DNA of 64,000 bases from Pantoea sp. Lij88 (GTDB lineage Bacteria; Pseudomonadota; Gammaproteobacteria; Enterobacterales; Enterobacteriaceae): contig NZ_CP118269.1 in NCBI RefSeq assembly GCF_030062155.1, positions 2,046,001 to 2,110,000 on the forward strand, given 5' to 3'. Shown here one piece after another: positions 8,005 through 17,178 of this stretch (position 1 is its first letter; every line of letters begins with the position of its first letter). A program made the position numbers and the translations under genes. The notes below the pieces were generated by a model. The model saw only the letters and a program-made list of their open reading frames with translations, searched no databases and had not been told where the DNA came from.

Positions 8005-9317
8005 TGAAAAGGCTTGTTGCGTGGATGAACGGCGAACGGGTGGGCGTGCTGACGCGGCAGCGAAACGGCGCTCATGAGTTTCAGTATGATACCGGCTGGC
8101 TGAGTAATCCGCTTTCCAGGCCGCTGTCACTCTCGATGCCGTTGCAGGTTAAGGCGATTACCTCACATGCCGTGATTAACTTCTTCGACAACCTGCTGCC
8201 GGATAGCCCCCTGATTCGCGACAGAATCGTGGCGCGCTACCAGATAAAATCCCGTCAGCCGTTTGATCTGTTGCAGGAAGTGGGACGTGACAGCGTCGGG
8301 GCAACCATGCTGCTGCCGCCCGATATGCCGCTGCCCGCCCTGCAGGCCCGTTTTGAGGTGCTGGATGAAGCCCGGCTCGAAAGCGTGCTGTCGGCCTATC
8401 AGTCCGATATTCCGTTAGGGATGCTGCGTGAAGAGACCGATTTCCGCATCTCAGTCGCGGGGGCGCAGGAGAAAACCGCGCTGCTGCTGACGGAAGAGGG
8501 CTGGAGCATTCCTGCCGGTGCCACGCCCACCTCGCACATTATTAAGCTGCCGATCGGTGAGATTAAACAACCGGCCGCGACGCTGGATATGCGTGAAAGC
8601 GTAGAGAATGAGTATCTCTGCCTGGCGCTGGCCCGCGCACTGGGTATCGACGTGCCGCAGGCGACCATTATCCGGGCCGGAAAGATGCGTGCCCTGGCCG
8701 TTGAGCGCTTTGACCGGCGCTGGTCACGTGATAAATCCCGGCTGATTCGCCTGCCACAGGAGGATTTCTGTCAGGCGCTGGGACTGCCTTCGTCCACCAA
8801 ATATGAGTCAGACGGCGGGCCGGGCATTGCGGAGATCATGCAGATACTGATGGGATCGAGTAAAGCCATTGAAGATCGCTATCGCTTTATGCTGTTTCAG
8901 GTGTTTCAGTGGCTGATTGGCGCCACCGACGGCCACGCCAAGAACTTCTCACTGTTTATTGAGCGCGGCGGCAGTTATCGACTGACACCCTTTTATGATG
9001 TGATCTCGGCATACCCGGTGCTGGGCGGGACCGGCCTGAATAAGCGTGCGCTGAAACTGGCGATGGGACTGCGTGCCACTAAGGGGAAGAAGACAGAAAT
9101 CGACAAAATCTTCCCGCGCCATTTTATCGCTACAGCAAAACAGGTGAGTTTTGATCGTGACAGCCTGCAGCAGATCTTCGACTTCTTTATTAACGCGTTT
9201 CCCCAGGCGGTGGTCTCGGTGCGCGATGCTTTACCAGCCGATTTTCCGCAGCACATCGCCGACGCTATTTTCAGCCATTCACTGATTATGCTGGAGCGGT
9301 TGCGGCACACAGAGTGA
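8004..9317 (+). CDS. hipA: HipA serine/threonine kinase toxin
   Basis: This 437-residue persistence toxin kinase has every key residue of E. coli HipA at the same number: Ser150 in the autophosphorylation loop (FRISVAGAQEKTALL), Lys181 (HIIKLP), catalytic Asp309 (GATDGHAKNF) and Asp332 (PFYDVIS). E. coli HipA inactivates glutamyl-tRNA synthetase by phosphorylation and triggers growth arrest; the same target is likely here. ATG 8004 is preferred over GTG 7998 because of the tight overlap with hipB. No lesion is visible, so the toxin looks intact. Confidence 0.93.
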   Translation: MKRLVAWMNGERVGVLTRQRNGAHEFQYDTGWLSNPLSRPLSLSMPLQVKAITSHAVINFFDNLLPDSPLIRDRIVARYQIKSRQPFDLLQEVGRDSVGATMLLPPDMPLPALQARFEVLDEARLESVLSAYQSDIPLGMLREETDFRISVAGAQEKTALLLTEEGWSIPAGATPTSHIIKLPIGEIKQPAATLDMRESVENEYLCLALARALGIDVPQATIIRAGKMRALAVERFDRRWSRDKSRLIRLPQEDFCQALGLPSSTKYESDGGPGIAEIMQILMGSSKAIEDRYRFMLFQVFQWLIGATDGHAKNFSLFIERGGSYRLTPFYDVISAYPVLGGTGLNKRALKLAMGLRATKGKKTEIDKIFPRHFIATAKQVSFDRDSLQQIFDFFINAFPQAVVSVRDALPADFPQHIADAIFSHSLIMLERLRHTE

Positions 9318-9411
9318 TGGCTGGCACTATCCTGAAAAGCCTCTGCTCCCATGTATTGCTAAGAGCCGGTCAGCTATGCTTATCTGACAGGATTAACAGG
9401 AGAGTAAGGGT

Positions 9412-9618
9412 ATGAAGTGTCCGGGATGTGAAGGAGAGGCGTTTGTGTACGCCACGCGTGATGTCAGTCTGAATACGGGTAATCCGGATGACGTGGTGCC
9501 GGATGTGAAGGGCGATCACTGCATTCGCTGTGGCGCGGTGATTATGAATGCCGGCACGGCGGAGCACTATCCCGAAAAGGCCGAAGCGCTGGAAAATGCA
9601 GGCGTGCCTGTCAAATAA
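9412..9618 (+). CDS. Truncated MqsA-like antitoxin (zinc domain only)
   Basis: This 68-residue protein matches the N-terminal zinc-binding domain of MqsA. Cysteines at 3, 6, 37 and 40 (MKCPGC and DHCIRCGAVIMN) are at the positions known in E. coli MqsA. The C-terminal XRE DNA-binding domain is absent: the frame ends in VPVK-stop before a hairpin. No mqsR-like toxin lies upstream or downstream. It is either a relic of a toxin-antitoxin locus or a stand-alone zinc protein. A GGAG-like site precedes the start. Confidence 0.65.
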   Translation: MKCPGCEGEAFVYATRDVSLNTGNPDDVVPDVKGDHCIRCGAVIMNAGTAEHYPEKAEALENAGVPVK

Positions 9619-9624
9619 CATCCG

Positions 9625-9650
9625 GAGCCCGCTCAGTGCGGGCTCTCTTA
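9625..9650 (+). terminator. Terminator after the MqsA-like gene
   Basis: GAGCCCGC-TCAGT-GCGGGCTC forms an 8-bp stem followed by TCTTAT just after the stop codon. Confidence 0.6.
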
Positions 9651-9740
9651 TCTCTGCTCACCGCGATTCTGTCAGGTATTCATCCTGGAGATTGCTGCCT
9701 CACTGTCCTGTTCCGTCGCGATCCTCCCGAAAATCACCCA

Positions 9741-9765
9741 TAAAAAAGCCTGCACAAGGCAGGCA
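9741..9765 (-). terminator. Leftward terminator-like hairpin without an obvious gene
   Basis: On the minus strand GCCTGC-CTTGT-GCAGGC is followed by six T. The only annotated genes to the right are on the plus strand, so it may end a small leftward transcript or be a relic. The rest of the 9651-9905 gap shows no gene. Confidence 0.4.
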
Positions 9766-9905
9766 AAATCGTTACAGGGGAATGTCCATCTTTTGATAAC
9801 ACGCAACGAGTAAGTTGTGTGATGGTGGCACCCTACAGGAGAAACATTAGGTTTATCCTGGGAACGAAAAATATCACACCATCAATCTGGCCACTGGAGT
9901 GCGTT

Positions 9906-11279
9906 ATGGATGCCAATCGCTATGCCCTGGAAGTCATCCCGTCACCGCCTGTCTTTCCCGGCGCTGCCAGCCCGGTAATGTCTGATGAAACGCTGCATTG
10001 CCGTCTGGCTGCCATTATCCAGCGGATGCAGCAACAGCAGATTGCGCAGCTGATTATCTATGCCGACAAAGAGCACGGCAGCAATTTTGAATATCTGGCG
10101 GGATTTATTCCGCGCTTCGAAGAGGCGCTGCTGGTGGTGAATCAGCAGGGCGAGCTGACGTATATCATGGGTAATGAGAACCTTAAGCTGGTGCCTTTTG
10201 CCCGCAATCCCGGACGCTGTCTGCATGCGCCGCTCTTTTCGCTGCCCAATCAGCCCATGCACGGGGAGCAGCCGCTGGATCAGCTGTTAACCAAGGCCGG
10301 GATTGTGGCGGGGGAACGTACCGGACTGGTGGGCTGGAAGCTGCTTACCGGCAGAATGTTCGATCTGCCGCATTTCATCTGTACCGCAGCCGCTCAGGCG
10401 GCGGGAGGTGAAGCGCAGCTGGTTAACGCGACCGGATTGTTTATCTCGCCTGACAACGGGGCGCGCTGCGTTAACGGTGCCGATGAAGTGGCATTTTATG
10501 AGGCAGGCGCCAATCTGGCGTCAACGGCAATGCTGGCTGCGCTGGATAGCGTGCAGCCGGGCGTTACGGAGAAGGCGTTGGGCGCTCAGCTGAATGCAGA
10601 AGGGCAGCCGAACACGGTGGTGACGATTGCCGCGACCGGCGAACGTTTCGCCCATGCCCGGCTTTATCCCTCAGATAAACGGATTACAGAGGGCGACAGA
10701 CTCTCGCTCACCACCGGCTACAAAGGCGGGCTGACCAGCCGTGCCGCCTATGTCGTCAGTGATGTCGATGGGTTACAGTGTCACGTTTCCGACTGGTTAA
10801 CCCGTCTGGCGATCCCCTATTATCACGCGGTCGTCAGCTGGCTGGAGCATTTACGAATCGGCATCACCGGTGGCGAACTCTATGCGCTGATCGAAACGGT
10901 GCTGCCCAAAGCGCACTATGGCTGGCATCTTAATCCGGGGCATCTTGTCGCGGACGAAGAATGGCTGAGCTCGTCCATCTGTCCCGGTTCAGCCGTGACA
11001 CTGAAGAGCGGTATGCTGCTGCAGAACGATATCATCCCGTCGGTGCCGGGTTATGGCGGCTGCAGTATCGAGGATACGGTCGGGCTGGCCGATGCGGCAC
11101 TACGTGATGAACTGGCAAACGCGTATCCGGATGTCTGGCAGCGCATGACGCAACGCAAAGCGTATCTGACCGGGGTGCTGAAAATCCGGTTGCCGGAAGA
11201 GGTGATTTTGCTCTCGAACACGATAGGGTATCTGCGCCCTTTTTTACTGGATAAGCGCCGTGCGCTGGTACGTCAGTAG
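9906..11279 (+). CDS. M24-fold protein (Xaa-Pro peptidase/creatinase-like), metal site degenerate
   Basis: This 457-residue protein has an N-terminal creatinase-type domain (about 30-190, including YADKEHGSNFEYLAGFIPRF) and a C-terminal pita-bread domain. The two Asp ligands of metallo-M24 peptidases are not visible: the matching block reads LTTGYKGGLTSRAAYV. The first Glu region reads LQNDIIPSVPGYGG, while IEDTVGLAD keeps the last Glu. It therefore probably acts without metal, as creatinase does, or is not a peptidase. Start 9906 follows CTGGAG. It stands alone, with no clear operon partner. Confidence 0.75.
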   Translation: MDANRYALEVIPSPPVFPGAASPVMSDETLHCRLAAIIQRMQQQQIAQLIIYADKEHGSNFEYLAGFIPRFEEALLVVNQQGELTYIMGNENLKLVPFARNPGRCLHAPLFSLPNQPMHGEQPLDQLLTKAGIVAGERTGLVGWKLLTGRMFDLPHFICTAAAQAAGGEAQLVNATGLFISPDNGARCVNGADEVAFYEAGANLASTAMLAALDSVQPGVTEKALGAQLNAEGQPNTVVTIAATGERFAHARLYPSDKRITEGDRLSLTTGYKGGLTSRAAYVVSDVDGLQCHVSDWLTRLAIPYYHAVVSWLEHLRIGITGGELYALIETVLPKAHYGWHLNPGHLVADEEWLSSSICPGSAVTLKSGMLLQNDIIPSVPGYGGCSIEDTVGLADAALRDELANAYPDVWQRMTQRKAYLTGVLKIRLPEEVILLSNTIGYLRPFLLDKRRALVRQ

Positions 11280-11285
11280 CGGATT

Positions 11286-11310
11286 AACCGGCCTGATGCG
11301 GCCGGTAATA
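11286..11310 (+). terminator. Hairpin after the M24-like gene
   Basis: ACCGGCC-TGATGC-GGCCGGT is followed by an A/T-rich tract (AATAATTTG). The stem is good but the T run is poor. Confidence 0.45.
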
Positions 11311-11393
11311 ATTTGTAAAATTTAACTGAGAGTAAAACGCAGGCGCATCTGTCAGGATACGCGCCTCAGAAAGTTCCTGGTTGCTCTCATTCG

Positions 11394-13439
11394 ATGAAAT
11401 GGTTTACCAAAAACGCGGTTTTGTTTGCCTGCAAAACCTCTCTTGCCGCGTTTATCGCACTCTCTGTGGCGCTCATTCTTAACTTCGAAAAACCCGCCTG
11501 GGCGCTGACTACCGTATTTGTCACATCGCAACTCTATGCGGCATCCACCGTCTCGAAATCGCTTTTTCGTCTGTTGGGCACGCTGCTGGGCGGCATCTTT
11601 ATTCTGCTCATCTATCCCGAAACCGTGCAGTCCCCGGTTCTGTTTAGCCTCTGTGTGTCGCTATGGGTCACGGTCTGCCTTTATCTTTCGCTCCATGACC
11701 GCACGCCGAAGAGCTATATCTTTATGCTGGCCGGCTACAGCGCGGCGATCATGGGCTTTCCCGACGTGGATACGCCATCGGCGATTATCAACACCGTGAT
11801 TTCACGTATTGAGGAGATCACGCTGGGGATCCTCTGCAGCACGCTGATTCACCGGCTGGTGTTTCCTGTGTCGATGCATCATCTGCTGGGACAGAGCGTC
11901 AATCTCTGGTTTCTGAACGCGCGCAAACTCTGTGATGAACTGATCAGCGGGATGGCGAAGAACAAATCGCTGGAGCGGGAAGATATCCTGATTCAGATGG
12001 CGGGATATCCGCTGAATGTTGAAACGCTGCTGACGCATTGCGTCTATGAGGGCGAGGCGGCGCGTAATGTTATCCGTCTGGTCAGCGTGCAGTATCAGCA
12101 TCTGACTTATCTGCTGCCGACTCTGACCGCGATTGAGTCACGGCTGGGCGTTCTGGCCGAGCTGAACATTCGTTTTCCGCCGTCCGTCACCGACGTGTTT
12201 CAGGCGTTTCTGTTGTGGCTGCATCACGATCGTATTAATGATATTGCCGGGCTGCGAGAGGCGATTTCTGCCAGTCAGGCGACGCTGGAAGAGGAATGGC
12301 GGGCAGGGCAGCTGGCAACCGAAGAGAGTCTGCTGCTGATTGGGCTGCTGGAGCGGATGGCAAACTTTGTGCGTATTGCCGATGCCTATGAGAATGTCAG
12401 CGCGCGCGCCGGGGATCTGTACAGCCACGGCGATGGTGCGGCGATCCGCAATATCCGGGAACACCGGCATATCGACAAAGGTCTGCTGAGACTGTCCGCG
12501 CTGACGGCGTTTCTGGCGACCTTTCTCTCCAGTCTGTTCTGGATTGGCAGCGGCTGGGCTGACGGTGCCAATGCGCCTTTGATGGCGGCAATCATCAGTT
12601 CATTCTTTGCCGGAGTCGATTCCCCGGTGACGCCGATGAAGCTGTTTGTGAAAGGGGTGGTAATTGCGCTGGTGGTCAGCCTGTTCTACATCGCTTTTCT
12701 GATCCCGCAGGCCAATACCTTGCAGGCGCTGATGATCTGTCTGCTGCCCGGCCTGATGCTGCTGAGTCTGGTGATCGCCAATCCCGCGACCAATCTGATT
12801 GGGCTGAGTGTCGCCATTCAGATCCCCGGCTTTATCGGCCTGAGCCATCATTTTGTGCCGAACCTGATCGTCACGCTGAACGCGGACATCTCCTCGATGG
12901 TGGGCATTATGTTCGCGGTGGTGCTGACCGCGCTGATCCGCAACAAGCGACCCTCATGGATTGCCAGAAGAGCGGTGCAGCGGGGGCTGCGCGACCTGTT
13001 AGGGTTTATCAAAATGGTGGAACGCAACTCTGCCACGCTGCTTTCACGGCAGCAATTTATTGCCCGGATGCTCGACAGGGTGAACATCATTCTGCCGCGT
13101 AAACGGCTCGATCCGGTGCCGGATATCTTGGTGGGAGGGTATCTGATTACGGAGACCTGGCTGGGCGCCAACTGTTACGACTTCTATGCTCGGCATCGCG
13201 ACGTGCTGGAGAGTCATCGGATTGATAGCGGGCAGATGTTTCATGAGCTGGCGCTCTATCTGAAGCGCAAGATGAAGTCGCTGCAGTTAGCGCCACATCA
13301 GGATCTGCTGGAAGAGCTGGATTTGTTGCTGCTGCGGCTGGAGCCGATCGCGCGACAGGAGAGTGCGGCGGTCGCGCCGTTAATCCATCTGTTCAATATT
13401 CGGGTGTCACTGTTTCCGCATCAGCGCTGGCCGGAGTAA
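11394..13439 (+). CDS. FUSC-family inner-membrane efflux protein (AaeB/YccS-like)
   Basis: This 681-residue protein has two blocks of about five to six membrane helices (residues 10-160 and 365-520), each followed by a cytoplasmic region. That is the duplicated fusaric-acid-resistance/AaeB architecture. AaeB exports aromatic carboxylic acids together with AaeA. No membrane-fusion partner is adjacent, so it may work alone or with a distant one. The start at 11394 has only a weak ribosome site. The substrate is unknown. Confidence 0.85.
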   Translation: MKWFTKNAVLFACKTSLAAFIALSVALILNFEKPAWALTTVFVTSQLYAASTVSKSLFRLLGTLLGGIFILLIYPETVQSPVLFSLCVSLWVTVCLYLSLHDRTPKSYIFMLAGYSAAIMGFPDVDTPSAIINTVISRIEEITLGILCSTLIHRLVFPVSMHHLLGQSVNLWFLNARKLCDELISGMAKNKSLEREDILIQMAGYPLNVETLLTHCVYEGEAARNVIRLVSVQYQHLTYLLPTLTAIESRLGVLAELNIRFPPSVTDVFQAFLLWLHHDRINDIAGLREAISASQATLEEEWRAGQLATEESLLLIGLLERMANFVRIADAYENVSARAGDLYSHGDGAAIRNIREHRHIDKGLLRLSALTAFLATFLSSLFWIGSGWADGANAPLMAAIISSFFAGVDSPVTPMKLFVKGVVIALVVSLFYIAFLIPQANTLQALMICLLPGLMLLSLVIANPATNLIGLSVAIQIPGFIGLSHHFVPNLIVTLNADISSMVGIMFAVVLTALIRNKRPSWIARRAVQRGLRDLLGFIKMVERNSATLLSRQQFIARMLDRVNIILPRKRLDPVPDILVGGYLITETWLGANCYDFYARHRDVLESHRIDSGQMFHELALYLKRKMKSLQLAPHQDLLEELDLLLLRLEPIARQESAAVAPLIHLFNIRVSLFPHQRWPE

Positions 13440-13776
13440 CGGGAACGGGGCTGGCTGGTGGGGGTTTGATAAGGGATTGAAGTGTATGAAAGAGAACTCA
13501 TTTTAGTTACATCATACAAACGATCATGCTTTAAAACAAAGGTCAGGCACAGTGACTGTTTGTCGTGTCTGGCAGTAACACGAGCCGGGCTGAAGGGAAA
13601 GGCTGGGGAGATAGATGCTGGCTGAAGCGGACAGTATACCGATTTAAAATCAGTGTGTTGCATACTATTTCCTGTCAGCCAGATACATATTTGAGCATTC
13701 GCCGGACTGCATCCCGCAGCGGCTGAAGTGCGCAATAAGAGCAGGGTGCGCGTATCTCATTACCGGCTGGGAAGAT
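13440..13776. other. Intergenic gap with no recognisable gene
   Basis: The sequence between the convergent FUSC and GGCT-like genes contains only short overlapping frames without ribosome sites or protein-like composition. Confidence 0.5.
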
Positions 13777-14118
13777 TCAGCTGTTTAGCGGTGGCGGTGG
13801 CTGGAGCTGATAAATCCAGGCAGTGTATTGCTGATTATCTTCCGTAGAAACGCGAACCTGAACGCGATCATAGCCATCTTCAAACGCATCCAGCATGGGC
13901 CAGTGGGCGTCCAGCTGACTGGAGACAAACAGATAACCCGACACTTCGGGGCCGTCTTCATCCAGAACGATGCCAGGAAAATCGGCCGCCGCACCCCAGC
14001 CACGCTCATAGAAGGTGCCGTTCACCGAACCCGCCAGCCATTCTCCGCCAATGTTTTCCAGGATATGGGCATTCTCGCGGCCCGGACAGAGCGTGCCATA
14101 GACAAATAAGCGTTTCAT
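13777..14118 (-). CDS. Gamma-glutamylcyclotransferase-like protein (GGCT/AIG2 fold)
   Basis: This 113-residue protein has the YGTL phosphate-loop motif (7-10) and the conserved acidic DAFEDGYDRV block with the putative catalytic Glu, as in YtfP/GGCT proteins. Enzymes of this fold release 5-oxoproline from gamma-glutamyl peptides, but small bacterial members are mostly uncharacterised. The C-terminus is a proline run (PPPP). The gene stands alone. Confidence 0.8.
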   Translation of the reverse strand: MKRLFVYGTLCPGRENAHILENIGGEWLAGSVNGTFYERGWGAAADFPGIVLDEDGPEVSGYLFVSSQLDAHWPMLDAFEDGYDRVQVRVSTEDNQQYTAWIYQLQPPPPLNS

Positions 14119-14993
14119 TTTCTCTCATCATGGAATCAGTCGCAGCCAGCAACTTTAACGTGCCTGAAATCTGATGTCATGTGGCGATTAGAATGGGCGG
14201 GTAAATGGGCAGTGAAACGGTAAGTAAAATGACGCGCTGTGGTAAATTTTACGGTCCATGGGCCACGCGGGTCTCTCAGAATTCACGTAGCGTTGTCATT
14301 TTGGTTGTGCAGAGGGTCGGGTCTGATTGAGTCAGGTGGAAGAATACTGATGAGATGGCCAGTGCGGTGTTAGCAACAGAACCTCTGGTATGACGTAATC
14401 GGAAATCGGCAAAGGCGTGCGGGAGAATATAAAACACAGAGCTTAAGCCAGTCAGACGCCGTTGAGAAAAGATGATGGCAAACAGAACAGCGGAGATTTC
14501 TTTTCGGGCAGAAAATGGTGCTGCAGTGCAAAGCGATGAGAACAGCGCGCTCAGCGTGGAAGTGGTTCGTGGCAATAAAAAGCAGAAGGTAATAATGCAG
14601 ACTGTGAAAATCGTGCAGTCTGAAAGGTATGGTAAGCTGACCGACAGGAGACGTTAAGGGCAGAAATCCGGGAATTCAGCGATGTCCGGGCATCATAATG
14701 AAGCACGCACTAAAGAGCGCATAATGTATATTATGTTAAATAGGATATCTGAGTGGCCCGTTTAGCCTCGTTATTCTGTTCCCTGCCGTGTTGTTATAAA
14801 CTTCCCTTACTGATCTCAATGCTGACCACCATTCAGATCGTCACCGCATTGTGCCACGTCCACCCTCGACATTCAGCCAGGCACCACAACGCATCTCCCC
14901 TTACGCGGGTTAATGATTTGAGTGGCATTGTCAGCGGTATTGTTAGCAACTAAAGTACGCACCGTACTTTTCCACATCAATAAAGGGATAACC
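14119..14993. other. 875-base gene-poor region
   Basis: No convincing gene is seen. A 61-codon frame at 14472-14657 (+) and a 99-codon frame opposite it lack a clear ribosome site or family features. CATAAT-GTAT-ATTATG at 14721-14736 and AAAGTACG-CAC-CGTACTTT at 14952-14970 are inverted repeats. The second lies 24 bases before the small membrane-protein gene and could be its operator. The region has lower GC than its surroundings. Confidence 0.45.
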
Positions 14994-15239
14994 ATGGCAC
15001 AGGATAAATCGCAGCCAGAAAACAGAGATAAGATGCTGCGCAATACAATTAGAATGCGACGCTGGCTTATCATTGGTGGCATCGCTGTTGGCGTGCAGGC
15101 ATTACTGAGCCTCTTTTCGCAGCCCGGATCGAATGCCTTTATTTTTCACTCCATTCTTGCGCTGGGATGCATTGGCTATGGTCTGTCAATGACGCCGAAA
15201 ATTCGCAGGCTTGCTCAGGCAGCAGAAAACGAAAAATGA
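14994..15239 (+). CDS. Small two-helix membrane protein, unknown function
   Basis: This 81-residue protein has a charged N-terminus (MAQDKSQPENRDKMLRNTIRMRR), two hydrophobic segments (about 24-43 and 49-66) and a charged tail. The start is supported by AAAGGGATAACC-ATG. No family is recognised. The neighbours are sparse and give no functional hint. Confidence 0.6.
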   Translation: MAQDKSQPENRDKMLRNTIRMRRWLIIGGIAVGVQALLSLFSQPGSNAFIFHSILALGCIGYGLSMTPKIRRLAQAAENEK

Positions 15240-15671
15240 AAAGATGCGGGAAGGCTTATCATCGCCCTTCCTGCATTTTGTTAAGAACGCAGATTGAGTT
15301 ACGGGCTCTGAGCCAGAGCTTTATCGATTGCTGCCTGCATGTTCCATAGCGCCATCACAGTCTCCGCGTGGTAATACTTCATACCGGCCAACGCCCTTTT
15401 GCTGCCAGATTCGTAAACCGGCTTCCGTTGCCCGGAAAGAAGGTTTCCGGCAATCCACAGAAGATTTAACCGGGCGCCACTTTTACCTGATGAACGCAAA
15501 CGGCACCAATGTTGAATCAGGGATGTATAAAACGTATGTATGATGTAACTAATCAGATCGGCTCTTCTCAGAAATTTCACATTTCCGGCTGTTAATTATC
15601 CCTTTGGCCTCAGGCACTTTACTCTCTGCGCACTGTCACCCGACTTCATACAATCAATAAAGGAAACATTG
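15240..15671. other. Gap with a possible degraded gene on the minus strand
   Basis: A leftward frame ending at 15299 encodes a protein-like tail (SGSKRALAGMKYYHAETVMA and QAAIDKALAQSP). The sequence upstream of that tail does not look coding, and no start with a ribosome site is evident. It may be the 3' fragment of a lost gene. The rest holds the promoter of the next gene. Confidence 0.3.
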
Positions 15672-16094
15672 ATGAAAACTTCATATGCTTTGATCGCGAC
15701 ATTACTGATGACCTCTGGCGCAACCGCTATTGCAGCCCAGCCTGCAGCGGCTAAAAACCCGCTGAGCGTACACGTTCTTAACCTGCAAACCGGTCAGCCT
15801 ACGGCAGGTATTGAGGTTGAACTGGATCAAAAGCAGCAGGATAACTGGGTGAAACTGGCGTCAGGCGTCACCGATAACAACGGTCGCATCAGCGCCCTGT
15901 TCCCGCAGGACAAAACTGCCAGTGCAGGCAGCTACCGCGTCGTGTTTAAAACCGGTGACTTCTATAAAAAGAACAACCAGAAAACTTTCTTCCCGGAGAT
16001 CCCGGTTGAGTTCAACATGGAAGCCAGCGGTGAGCACTACCACATCCCCTTACTGCTGAGCCCGTTTGGTTACTCAACCTATCGCGGCAACTGA
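15672..16094 (+). CDS. hiuH: Periplasmic 5-hydroxyisourate hydrolase (transthyretin-like)
   Basis: This 140-residue protein has a Sec signal peptide (about 1-22) and the transthyretin-related fold: LSVHVLNLQTGQPTAGIEVEL, then a conserved Arg in NNGR, EHYHIPLLLSPFGYSTYRG near the end. The enzyme hydrolyses 5-hydroxyisourate, the product of urate oxidation, to OHCU. The C-terminal signature usually reads YRGS; here it is YRGN. ATG 15672 follows AGGAAAC. No other purine-catabolism gene is adjacent, in keeping with the stand-alone periplasmic hiuH of enterobacteria. Confidence 0.88.
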   Translation: MKTSYALIATLLMTSGATAIAAQPAAAKNPLSVHVLNLQTGQPTAGIEVELDQKQQDNWVKLASGVTDNNGRISALFPQDKTASAGSYRVVFKTGDFYKKNNQKTFFPEIPVEFNMEASGEHYHIPLLLSPFGYSTYRGN

Positions 16095-16108
16095 TTTTAG
16101 TCCGGCAC

Positions 16109-17026
16109 TCACGTGCCGGATTCCCCCGCTACCCGTGCCGGAAAGCACTCCACCAGCCAGTCGATAAATACCCGTAGCCGTTGCGTCACATGCCGGTTTT
16201 GCGGATAGACCACATGAAACGGATACCCCGCCGGACGCCAGTCGCGCAGGATCTCCACCATCTCGCCCTGCTGCAGAATCGACGACAGCGAATAACTGAA
16301 CGTCTGAATGATCCCCAGCCCGGCCAGTCCCGCGGCCAGATGCGCGTTGCTTTCATTTACGCCAATGCGATGCGCGCTGGTGATCTCAATTTTCTCCCCC
16401 TCACGTTCAAACCGTAGCGGAAATGGTTTGCCGGTTTGCGGCGAGAGATAACTGACCAGCCGGTGCCCGTTACGCAGTTCATCCGGATAAGCAGGAACGC
16501 CAGATGCTTTCAGATAGGCGGGCGTCGCGCAGGTAATCAGCGTGGCGTGCCCAATCAGACGGGCAATCAGTGTGGAATCGACCAGCGGACCGCCCCGAAT
16601 CACACAATCGATGTTGTCGCTAATCAGGTTGGCCGGGCGATCGGAGACGCCCAGGTCCAGCGTAATGTCCGGATAGCGGGCAAAGAAATCAGGCAGCAGC
16701 GGAATAAGAATATCTCTGGCGGTAGACCCGCCGATATCAACGCGTAACTGCCCGCGGGGTTTACTGCGCCGCGCATTAAAACAGGCATCAATATCCTCAA
16801 GATTGTGCAGGATACGCAGCGCTTTCTCATAGTATTCCTGCCCTTCGGCGGTGACGGTCACGCGCCGGGTGGTGCGCTGCAGTAGCCGCACGGAGAGATG
16901 CGCTTCCAGCGCCTGAACCAGCTTGCTCAGCGTCGCTTTCGGCATGTTCAGCGAGTCCGCCGCCCGGGTAAAACTGCCGCTTTCTACTACCCGTGAAAAG
17001 GCTTTTATTGCCAGCAGCTGATCCAT
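16109..17026 (-). CDS. LysR-family transcriptional regulator
   Basis: This 305-residue regulator has an N-terminal winged HTH (residues 1-60: MDQLLAIKAFSRVVESGSFT, then ADSLNMPKATLSKLVQALE) and a C-terminal substrate-binding-like domain. It belongs to the AaeR/DmlR-like group. It is divergent from the SDR gene at 17179, which it probably controls. The shared region carries two palindromes, one of them identical to the HipB operator pattern. Confidence 0.88.
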   Translation of the reverse strand: MDQLLAIKAFSRVVESGSFTRAADSLNMPKATLSKLVQALEAHLSVRLLQRTTRRVTVTAEGQEYYEKALRILHNLEDIDACFNARRSKPRGQLRVDIGGSTARDILIPLLPDFFARYPDITLDLGVSDRPANLISDNIDCVIRGGPLVDSTLIARLIGHATLITCATPAYLKASGVPAYPDELRNGHRLVSYLSPQTGKPFPLRFEREGEKIEITSAHRIGVNESNAHLAAGLAGLGIIQTFSYSLSSILQQGEMVEILRDWRPAGYPFHVVYPQNRHVTQRLRVFIDWLVECFPARVAGESGT

Positions 17027-17039
17027 CCAATCCCCCTAT

Positions 17040-17057
17040 TATCCACCCACATGGATA
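17040..17057. promoter_or_regulatory. TATCC-N8-GGATA palindrome in LysR/SDR intergenic region
   Basis: TATCCACCCACATGGATA matches exactly the HipB operator pattern found four times before hipB in this window. It sits 14 bases upstream of the LysR start. A second palindrome, ACGGAT-TT-ATCCGT, lies at about 17073-17086. Either could be the LysR site; the first could also be bound by HipB. Confidence 0.45.
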
Positions 17058-17178
17058 GTCATTTTCATTTTAACGGATTTATCCGTCAATCCTCCTCTCT
17101 TACAGTAACAACCAGTCCGGCAGCCCCGCTGGCCGGGAAGAGATAAATCTGTCAAAGAAACCATCCGGAGAAATAGAT

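Noticed and set aside
11284..11310. CCGGCC-type hairpins here and near 3066 as members of a REP family
   Set aside because: The two share only a GC-rich stem, not a longer conserved unit, so a repeat family cannot be supported.
14472..14657. Possible 61-residue gene in the gap at 14.1-15.0 kb
   Set aside because: There is only a weak ribosome site, no family features and an opposing frame of similar quality. Kept as part of the gap description.
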